This document shows, one piece after another, positions 55,954 through 64,000 of a stretch of DNA of 64,000 bases (its first letter is position 1; every line of letters starts with the position of its first letter). The notes beneath the pieces were generated by a model, which was not told the DNA's origin, did not search any database, and saw only the letters and a program-made list of their open reading frames with translations. The DNA comes from Flammulina velutipes (lineage: Eukaryota; Basidiomycota; Agaricomycetes; Agaricales; Physalacriaceae): NCBI GenBank assembly GCA_011800155.1, contig CM022377.1, forward strand, positions 744,001 to 808,000, written 5' to 3'. The position numbers and the translations under genes are program-made.

Positions 55954-58900
55954 ATGGACGACGTCGACCGTGACACCGCCAATCGTGAAGTTGCAAGGAG
56001 CAACCCTTTGCGCCTTCCTGCTAGCCAATTGATTCGTGGAGTACACCGAATGTCGAAGAGTGCAGAATTGATAAAGTCCGAGCTGTCCAATGCAGATGCT
56101 GAGCTATTCAATAAATGCTTGGACCAGTTCGAACGGTCAGTGGCTACTCAGTGTGTATCTTCACGCCTCCGTATTGATCATTCATGTAGATGTGTAGACA
56201 AACGCCGGGAGCTGGGAGCAGGTATACAAGGCCTCGATGTGATGGGCTATCTTCGCAAAGGAGTGGAGTTTCAGACCGCCACCAAAGAACTGTACAAAGC
56301 AGCGGAGGTATGATTCTGTGCCATTCTGAGTTTCAAACTTTGACATACCTTCAGAGTGGATCTGGCAAGCAGAGACTTTTGGAGCTACGTACCAGTGAGT
56401 CTATGCCTTCAGAAGCATCTGTCACCGTCTCTCAAACTCCTCCAGCTCAAGAACTACTCAAATTCAAAGACACTCCAGAGTGCGTTTCTTGTGGGCATAT
56501 GCTTGACTTCATCTTGACCTTTCTGATAGGTACCACCAATATGTACGTCGATTTTTGATTTTATTCCCAAGGTAAATAATACTGAAGACTTTTCAAAGGT
56601 CATCTATGAAACAGAGTTCATAGCGTGGGCCAAGTAAGTCAATGACTACTGTTATTGTTGGGACTTGGGGACCACCAACTGAACTATATCTCAGGGATAG
56701 GCTGCTATTCCTAGAAGCCAAAGAGAGGTATATCGAATAATGCGTTCAAGTTTGGTTTACTGACCTAAATTGAGGTCGCAACCAGTACCCAAGTTTGTTC
56801 CTCGCGAAGAGGTGATGTTTTCGAAAGAGGACTCCAATTGTCAGCGCGTATTTGTCGAAGAAGGACCAGCGAACCTTTCACCTTCAGATTTCCGTCGTGG
56901 CGATGTTACTCAAAAGTTCGTCGTTTTCAATTGATGTATAGTATGGTACTGAATTCTGCACCAAAGCATGACTTTTATCGTTCCCCAGCCTTTCATAGCC
57001 GTGCAGAGCAGGTGAGTACCGAGAATATCAAGTCACATCGTGCTTATTCTCGATAGCAATCCCGCGGTACAGGGCCGTGAATTCTTTCCCATTCCTAATC
57101 GACCGCCGGTGAGTCGGTGAGTTATTTTGTGTCATATATCTTACCACGCCTCTTATATTCTCGACAGCGGATACCCTGCTCATGTTCCTCAGGTTCCCTG
57201 GAGGTCAGTATCATTTTCAACGGAACCGATTTTCGAACTGACCATCGTCTTTAGTCCAGCCCCTGCGTCAGGGTTCGCGGACGCTGGCTCAATAATCTCT
57301 TTGAACGATCCACCGCCTGCTCCGGCGAGGTATAGATACTTTCACTCAAAGCTCTTCACATTAGTACTTACGTGTTTCTGAATAGGAATCTCCGCGCACC
57401 CCAGATGTTCGTGCTCATTCTTTCTGCGCTATACCTTTCTTGATTTATTCATAGGCGCCAAACAAAGAGTCATGAACCGCATGCTAATATGCAGCCATCG
57501 GGAACGACACAATACACAGGGAATCAACCTACAAGTGTCGGCACGTCATTCATACCGAAACAAGCCTATACAAGTGGCCAACAACGCCAACCCGTTGTTC
57601 CCAATACGTCTGAATTCAAGAGAACAGCAAGGTATCTTCAAGTTCACTAATCTCTGCTACTCATCTAACTCTTGACGAATAGCCATGACCCGTCACGGCA
57701 ATATGTCCGCGCCGAAGACAAAGATATCTCCCGCCGTACTGCGCCAAGGAGTCACGAACCGCACGCTAGTATCACATATTCATCGGGAACGACTCCTCAT
57801 CCAGGGAATCAACCCACGAGTGTCAGCACCTCGTTCATACCGAAACAGCCCCATGCCTGTGGCCAACAACCACAGCCCGCTCAGACTGTACCCAAGACAT
57901 CTGAATACAAGTCCGAAGGCAAAGATCGTTCCCTTCGTGATGCGCCTCCGGATCGCCTCCCTCCTCGCCAAGACCACAGAGATAGTGAGAAGGAGTATTC
58001 GGAACGAAGACACGACTCTAAGTCTACGGGTAACCGAGATGATAGAGACAGAGTTAGGGACAATGACTCCGGAAGACCTCACTCTCGAAGCTATGACCGT
58101 GCTAGATCCCCGAGTCGCCGAGAGCGCAGCAGCAGCGACAGAGATAGGGACTACGAACACTCCAGGGATAAATATCACTCAAGTTCCCGCCACGGGCATG
58201 AAAGGTCTAGGGATCGCCGAGAATACCACGACAGCGACAGGTACAGGGACTACGAATCCTCCAGAGATAAATATCGCTCAAGATCGCGCCACGGGCATGA
58301 AAGGTCTAGGGATCGCAGAGAGTACAGCGGCGGCGGCGACAGGGACAGGGACCACGAATATTCCAGAGATAAATATCGCTCAAGTCCCCACCATGGGTAT
58401 GAAAGGTCTAGGGATCGCAGCGGCCGCGGCGACAGATACAGGGAGTATGATTCCACAGAACGCTATTCTCGCCCTGGTACGGATCGCCGAGAATATAGAG
58501 AAAGGTCACGGCATGACTCCGAGGACAAACGCCACCACCACGATAAGCCTGCGGACCCCAGCGCTACCGCTCAAGGTCAAACAGATGCAGTTCGTCATCG
58601 CGATATGACTGCCCAAATGACAGAACTCAATCTGTCGAAGAACCCTCTCTCGAACGACTCGAGCAGAGACAAAGGTAGGGACAGGAGGGAGAACCCGAAG
58701 CCTCCCGTCAACGTGCCAGTGGACTTCCCCAGAGTTTCCAGAATGCCAGAGCCTGTTGCAATGGTAAGTGTCTTCCACGACTAGAGACTATAGTGTTTAT
58801 GACTTAACTCGCTTCGTTATAGCCCGTCGTGAGTTCAAACATCATTAATACGCCCTGCTTGAGCTAACAATCTACTAGCCCCCTCAAACGAGTCGCACAC

Positions 58901-59265
58901 GCCGTGACACTGGTCAGTCTTCGTCTCGCATCCCACCTGGACCTGTACCCCCCAACCGGCAAAGCTCGGTGAGTTCAACCCTACGCCTACTTTCTAGTAA
59001 CCAATATACCTCTAGTCTCGCCCCTCACATCCGTCGGATCACGCGCAGCAACAACCCTCGTCTTATACATCGCCTGAAGCGGTAAGTGCAATTTTGTCCT
59101 TCGAAGCTGTTCTGCAGCTCATTATCTGCTCAGATGCAGGAGCGTAATGCGTCGAGGAACCCTCCCTCCCGTGATCCAGGCAAAGTCAAAGGTAAGGACC
59201 GAAGGGAGGACCAGAAGCCTCCCGTCAACGTGTCAGTGGACTTCCCCAGAGTTTCCGGAATGCCA
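55954..59265 (+). CDS. RS/RD-repeat protein, 3' end cut by Plavaka element B
   Basis: Exons 1-2 (55954-56135, 56190-56307) are firm, exon 3 starts at 56355. The middle (56394-57670) has many small exons I could only partly join; the junction near 56545-56575 is ambiguous. The N-terminus is helical (QLIRGVHRMSKSAELIKSEL, VIYETEFIAWAKDRLLFLEA). From about 57660 the protein becomes strongly Arg/Asp/Ser-rich with units like SRDKYRSRSRHGHERSRDRR, followed by exons reading KPPVNVPVDFPRVS. The composition resembles splicing-associated RS/RD proteins; that role is inference. A 6-nt micro-exon (58823-58828) is needed to keep phase. The coding sequence stops at the transposon after MP at 59265, inside a duplicated exon. 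Confidence 0.6.
58132..58490 (+). repeat. Tandem RD/RS coding repeats
   Basis: About four degenerate units of roughly 31-35 codons, each containing YE.SRDKY.S...HGHERSRDRR or a variant. Neighbouring units are nearly identical at the DNA level, so this is an unstable minisatellite within a CDS. Confidence 0.7.
59131..59265 (+). repeat. Duplicated exon of the RS/RD gene
   Basis: AAGCCTCCCGTCAACGTG, then GACTTCCCCAGAGTTTCC and GAATGCCA, match the exon at about 58660-58763 almost base for base. This second copy is the one into which element B inserted. Confidence 0.7.
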
Positions 59266-59378
59266 CATCAGTAAATCTACATTTTAATTGCCGGCTTTTC
59301 CGGCCTTTTTGACTTGTTTGAGGTCAACAACAAGTTGACAAGTTAGAACAAGCCGCAAGTTCGCAATCAAGTGACAAG

Positions 59379-62300
59379 CTAGTATTCATCTGGATCTGTG
59401 GTACCCAGTATATTACAAGATAATAGTTCAAAAGCGTGATGGTCTGAGTATTTGTTAACATAAAACGACGAAAAATAGTCTAATGTATCGTAGTAATCAA
59501 AGTTCTCTGGCACAGGTCGAGTACCAAACACGGGAAGTAAATGGGCGCTGCGTACAATTGAGTCCAGATGAATAACCTCTAACGTCCTCTCGCCCGTGCG
59601 CAAAATCTCTGGGTGCACGACCCACATACCGACGTCAGGATCTGGCTCGTCCCCTCTACACACAAACCACTCAACCAGTGCACACGAGTATTCCTTGTCG
59701 CCGTGTGCAAAGGAGAAAAGGAGACGTGTCCGAGCAATCTCCATGCCCTCCATACCAGGTTGCTCCTCGTCAACCGTCACGAAGACTGTATCATAGCGTG
59801 GCTTCTTTCCACGCCATGCGGGGCACGAGCGAATACGCTCCTGATGCATCCCCCGGCGCCGCAGGTATCACTGGGTGAGAAATAGCGAGCTACTGCAGAA
59901 TGGTAGACGGATATCGGGGAACGGATTCTAGGGCATTCGATGAGCGGAATGTTGGCCGGGGACTCGTCACTATCTGGGTGATGGTCGGCCCACAGAAATC
60001 GTTGAAGCGCTTCCGGGAGATGGGGCTCATTGACATGAGCAGCTAGTTTATCGAGATATCGAGGATAACCACGAGCTGGAGACAGGTTAGCGTGTATGCA
60101 GTATTCATAAACTTGTAATGCCTACCTTTTGTAGCAGCCAGCTTAACACTTGCGATCACAGCAGGTCCGTTCGATGGTCCCTCGTCATCACCGTCCTCCG
60201 GGTTTTCCTGGTCTGGTGGAGGTGCCTCTGGGAGCGTCCCCGCAAGAGCCATGGCACGATAAAAGGAAGTCGTCCCTATAGTCATACCATGATCTGCAAA
60301 GCGACGCTCAGCGGCAAGCATCTTGTCCAGACGCGAGATTGTTTGCAGCATCTGGCCAAGGGCATTGTGCCGACTGGATCGTCGCCACGGCTCCTTGATA
60401 GCTTTGATGTGTTTCGATTCTGTGATAGACGAGCAGAGGCCATTGGGAGCACCGAAAAGGTAGATTGAGGGGACATAATGCATGAGTGAGTGCTGACGCG
60501 GGAGCGAAATGGATTCGCGAACACCGGTGGTGATGAATACTTGGCGGTGCTCGTGAAATTCATCCAAAAGGGTGTCCATCACGTCGAGGTCCTCCGCAGT
60601 CAAAGAATTGCGTCGCGCCATGTAACAGAAGTCGAGGAAGCGTGATATTGCCTTGAGCATTTCAGGTGGTACATAACCTGCAATTGCGGCAAGATACACC
60701 TAACATTGAAGCGGTTGAGAGGGTGATATAGTACTACTGGGAGAACATTTACCTTCATTAAACACTTTGAATCATCCCCCGTCCACTGCGTAAAATCCCG
60801 CCCATCTGGGAAGCGACGTAGCCCAGGAAATATGGGTACAGCAGAAACACTGGTAAAATTTGTCAGTGTAACCGACAAGTTTACAGCATAAACCAAGAAA
60901 CTTACCGATGGTCAATGTCCTCTATAATCTCAAGGGCTCGTTTCGGAGGATGGGTTTCATACAGATACTCCATTACCCACTCGACGAGGTGATCTTTGAA
61001 AGTACCCTTGATAGACTGGTGAAGAAGGTCCGGTGAGATGAGTTCGTATATTTCTGCACGCGGGAAGCCATCTGTGAAAGGCTGACATTCATGAGCATCA
61101 TCGGTGCGACGGAATTGTAAAAACGTACAATAATGTCGTGGCGAATGCCAAAGTCATCCCACAGAGTTCCTGGGTCGAAGATTTTGATTAAAAGATCAGT
61201 CTTGTCCTGGGTACGGCGGCGAGCGCCCAAACCGTCGAGATTGTCGGGCCTTGAGGTACACCTATGTGTGGTTAGGGACCATATTCCGCCAGTAGTAAAG
61301 AACATACTTCGGACACCATCCTTGCACAATAGCAGACAACCACACCTGCTCAGGGTAGTCGGCAATATATGGACCAAGAGTATAAACGACGCGTCGATAA
61401 TACCCGTCAGCACAGCGCACAATATCGGGGGTCGTCATGTAAGGCTTCAATGGAGCAAAGACACGAGCCAGACACGCATGATATAGCTGTCTGCAAAAAC
61501 GCTGGTAATCCTCGCGTTTCCGGTGTCGTTTGCTGGCTGAATAACGTGTGAGTCTGTACATGAAATCCCGAGAGTAAGACACATACCCTTTGGAATTGGC
61601 AAGAGCGCAAGTGGTAGCACAGCTTCGCCGTGGCCCCGCCGTGCAATGTTGGTGAGGTTCCCTGGTGATCCATAGACGGGATGGTATTCTTGGTGACCAG
61701 TAGCGACTGAGACCGTTGTCTTGTCGCTGCCTGATACCGTAGGGACAACCATACAGCCTTCGTTTAGCGGGTCTTTACAGATTTCATCCTACTGTGGTGT
61801 GAGTATTGATAAACAACGGAGATGAAAGACGACGTGCCGCTTGCTTCCAAACCCAATTACCCGACATTAAATTAGACAAAATTCGTTTGCCCTTCCCGTT
61901 GAACTGCCGATATGGCTTGTAGTTCATCTTGCCATCCTTAAATGCCGACGAGCCTAGCTGGTGACGGAAAACGGTGAGACTGTTCCGCGTCGAGAGCTCA
62001 TATGTTTCGGTCATCCATTTAGGAGGTGTACCGGGTGGTAGTGGCCCCGTGTAGCGGAAATTGACGAGTTCCCAGGGAGCGTCGCCATGTTGAATCATGT
62101 CGATGGTCTCGTACAGATCCTCTGCGCTAGTCCAGGGAACCGAGGAAGCCCCATTGGTTGCTCGCATTTCAACGGCTGCCCACCAGTCCAACATCGCATT
62201 GATGCTGCTAGCTGAGCTCTGCGCCTTGACGAAGTGATATTGGGCAAAGTCGAATTCTTCTCTGTCGTTGAATGGGGCCCAATCTCCTTTCTGCTGCTGC

Positions 62301-62592
62301 GGTTCCATGGGTGTTGGCGGCGGTGGAGAGAAAGGAGGGAGGGTTCGTCCCAAAAAATCACTCTTCTCCGCTAAGATGAATTAGAATGACCGTCTAGGCA
62401 AGTCAGTTGATTCTCACCAGTCGCTTTGCCGTGATACTTGTAGGTGAAAGTTTCGCCTGTCTCTGAATTTGCTGAGCCAGGAGGCGGACTGATGGGACGA
62501 TGTGCACTGTTCCGATGCTGTGTGAGACCAGAGCGGCCATGGAATGTGCGAAGACACTCGGGACAGATTTTTATGCTTGTGTGAGGTGGCAT
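59379..62592 (-). pseudogene. Plavaka transposase, copy B, single-base frameshift
   Basis: It has the same nine-exon model as copy A (start 62592, stop region 59379). All earlier exons read identically, from the C2H2 finger to PNGLCSSITESKHIK. In the last exon the minus-strand run is GGGGG instead of GGGGGG (59850-59854), which shifts the frame just before the GMHQERIRSCPAWR block and reaches a stop about 26 codons later. About 155 C-terminal residues are lost. If not a sequencing error, this copy cannot make full-length transposase and would depend on copy A. Confidence 0.75.
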
Positions 62593-62714
62593 AGGACAAA
62601 AACCCTGGATACCTTGTTTGGCCGTCAGATTCGACAAGCCAACCAAAACACTACTAAACACTGACCTGGCAGTGCCTCGCGTTTTTTTGCGCACATTATT
62701 GCCAACCAGATATC
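62593..62714. promoter_or_regulatory. Bidirectional promoter region of element B
   Basis: The same 122-bp spacer as in copy A, between the divergent transposase and accessory genes. Confidence 0.4.
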
Positions 62715-64000
62715 ATGGTTCGCCGTTCAGCACGCAATGCCCCAGTTGTCTCCCTTAATCTCGACGTCTTTGATGACATTGCCACGGGCGAGCCAGTGGC
62801 TATGGATGTTGACCCAAGCACAGAGCCGACACCGGTACGGGCAACAGTCGGGAAACGCAGTCGTAGCAAGAAGGAGGTCTCTGCGACGGTGACCAAGAAG
62901 CCTAAAAACAACCAAGTATGTCTGTCTCTACTGCGAATGGAGGACTCATAGAACACTGCTTACCTGCACTTAGAAAATTATTCATGGCAACGGCGATGGC
63001 GACGCAGGACCATTAGAGCTCGCTAGCCCAATGTTCCCTGATAGGACTACTTTGCCTATCACACGTGGTGGTTCCGCTGCAATGCCTGCACCGATGGAAG
63101 ATGCAGAGCTAGAGGAAGACATTGCCACGAAAAAAAAACGTATCAATAAGGCTGGTAATGAGGTTAGTCGGTGCTTCCAAGTGACAAACAATCTATCTCA
63201 CCTTTTCCAGCCACAGAGACGTTCCCTCCCAGAACGCCAGAGCCGACCAAAGGCATTGGGCTTTGATGTTCCGACCACTGTTCGTCGTTCTTCAGATGAG
63301 GTGGCAGCCGCTACAGAGGAAGCAAAAGCTGCTGCTGAGCGTCGCCAGGAGGTCCTGCGTCGTCATGAGGAGGAGCTTGCAGAACTTGAGCTCCGTGAGG
63401 AGGATGAGGATTCGATGCATGTCAACGACCGCATCGCTAGCGTGGACAAGCATATGTCTGACGAAGAATCGGACTTGGAGACTGTGAAGAAGCCAATCAA
63501 GGTATGTTTTAGTACTACTTGGCTATGCAAGATGACCTTACCTTTCCACAGAATCGCAAGATATCCGTACAAGAAGTGCGTCAGGCTGTCGAAAAGAAGA
63601 AGAAAGAGCTGAGGGTCGGGCGTGGGAAACACATCGACGAAGAAGTCAATTCGTACGTACAAATCGAGTATCGCTGCCGAGCCGAATTGACTCCTCTTCG
63701 CAGAACCAGCTCAACACGCAAAGGAGGTCGAACACAAGACAAATCGCCAGATCCACTTGACCATGGGGGCCTTGGTGATGAACAAGCTCAAGCAGTGAAG
63801 CCCAAAACACCCAAAGCGAAAGGCCGTCCTACGACGGTAAGTGATCTGAATCAACTCTTACATACATAATAATCAATTCGTTCTAGACGGTGTCTATCGA
63901 AACACTCGTTTCTCCTTCCATCGCTGCCACGCCCACACCCAAGCATGCCAAAGGCTCGAGGAAACCAATCACGACGCCGGCACAGAAACCAAATGTCAAC
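62715..64000 (+). CDS. Plavaka-associated accessory protein, copy B (3' partial)
   Basis: Identical in sequence and exon layout to the first part of the gene at 18409-20736: exons 62715-62915, 62974-63162, 63211-63501, 63552-63652, 63704-63836, and an exon from 63887 that runs off the window. No break is visible. It encodes basic nuclear-type patches and a charged coiled-coil stretch; function unknown. Confidence 0.78.

Larger units (their letters stand above)
59266..64000. mobile_element. Plavaka (CACTA-like) DNA transposon, copy B (3' end beyond window)
   Basis: It begins with the same CATCAGTA terminus and subterminal repeats as copy A and has the same orientation and gene order. The offset from copy A is 44,307 bp up to a C run at 59850-59854, and 44,306 bp beyond it, because copy B has five Cs where copy A has six. 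I saw no other difference over 4.7 kb. It is inserted in the RS/RD gene; the right end lies outside the window. This is a very recent duplicate. Confidence 0.9.

Noticed and set aside
57685..58608. 307-codon alternative frame across the RD repeats
   Set aside because: Repetitive DNA keeps all frames open; the RS/RD frame joins the flanking exons, this one does not.
1..64000. A secondary-metabolite cluster around the EasG-like, 2OG and BCAT genes
   Set aside because: The genes are scattered over 45 kb among housekeeping genes, with no synthase or prenyltransferase present.

Overview
This window is nuclear DNA of a filamentous basidiomycete, most likely an agaricomycete. Genes are dense and split by many 45-60 nt GT-AG introns (a few GC-AG), intergenic gaps are short, and the protein families are those of mushrooms: a two-gene Plavaka (CACTA-like) DNA transposon, Kre9/Knh1-like GPI-anchored wall proteins, an NmrA-like reductase family, a protoglobin and a divergent fungal kinase-like family. 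I cannot name a genus. All gene models were read by eye: splice sites were chosen so that exon lengths keep phase and the conserved protein continues.

Layout. 0-0.8 kb: 3' end of a proline-rich/acidic protein gene. 1-9 kb: three NmrA-like oxidoreductase paralogues (the first frameshifted) around a ZRG17-like CDF transporter gene, a cryptic small ORF, and a 447-bp mariner-type MITE. 9.1-12.4 kb: recyclin-1 (F-box/Sec10-like with a C-terminal CaaX box). 12.4-22 kb: a 935-residue amidohydrolase gene cut in exon 3 by a complete 6,081-bp Plavaka element (14959-21039). 22.5-23.4 kb: Kre9/Knh1-like protein. 24-24.3 kb: PEBP-like remnant. 25.1-26.3 kb: a CYSTM protein whose proline-rich repeats are each encoded by one mini-exon. 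26.6-31.5 kb: MYND protein, protoglobin, and 2-oxoglutarate/Fe(II) oxygenase. 31.5-34.4 kb: no convincing gene. 34.5-38.6 kb: Zn2Cys6 transcription factor with a long Q/P-rich tail. 39.6-42.2 kb: Dal5-like MFS permease. 42.8-43.7 kb: second Kre9-like gene. 44.1-45.4 kb: alginate-lyase-like enzyme. 46-49.5 kb: two tandem branched-chain aminotransferase genes. 50-55.3 kb: an inverted pair of kinase-like genes flanking TRM2. 55.9-59.3 kb: RS/RD-repeat protein gene cut by a second Plavaka copy that runs off the window end.

Themes. The window is shaped by duplication (NmrA x3, BCAT x2, kinase-like x2, Kre9-like x2, duplicated exons in two repeat proteins) and by recent transposition. The two Plavaka copies, 44.3 kb apart and in the same orientation, look identical over the 4.7 kb that can be compared, except for one base in a C run. 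That base frameshifts the second copy's transposase. The first copy has an intact 938-codon transposase model, a divergent 638-codon accessory gene, 8-bp termini and a 2-bp target duplication that exactly explains the break in the host gene. Most genes are housekeeping or of ordinary accessory type. The most unusual structures are the element with its uncharacterised second gene, the exon-per-repeat CYSTM gene, and a five-copy 13-bp motif in the divergent promoter region near 55.5 kb.
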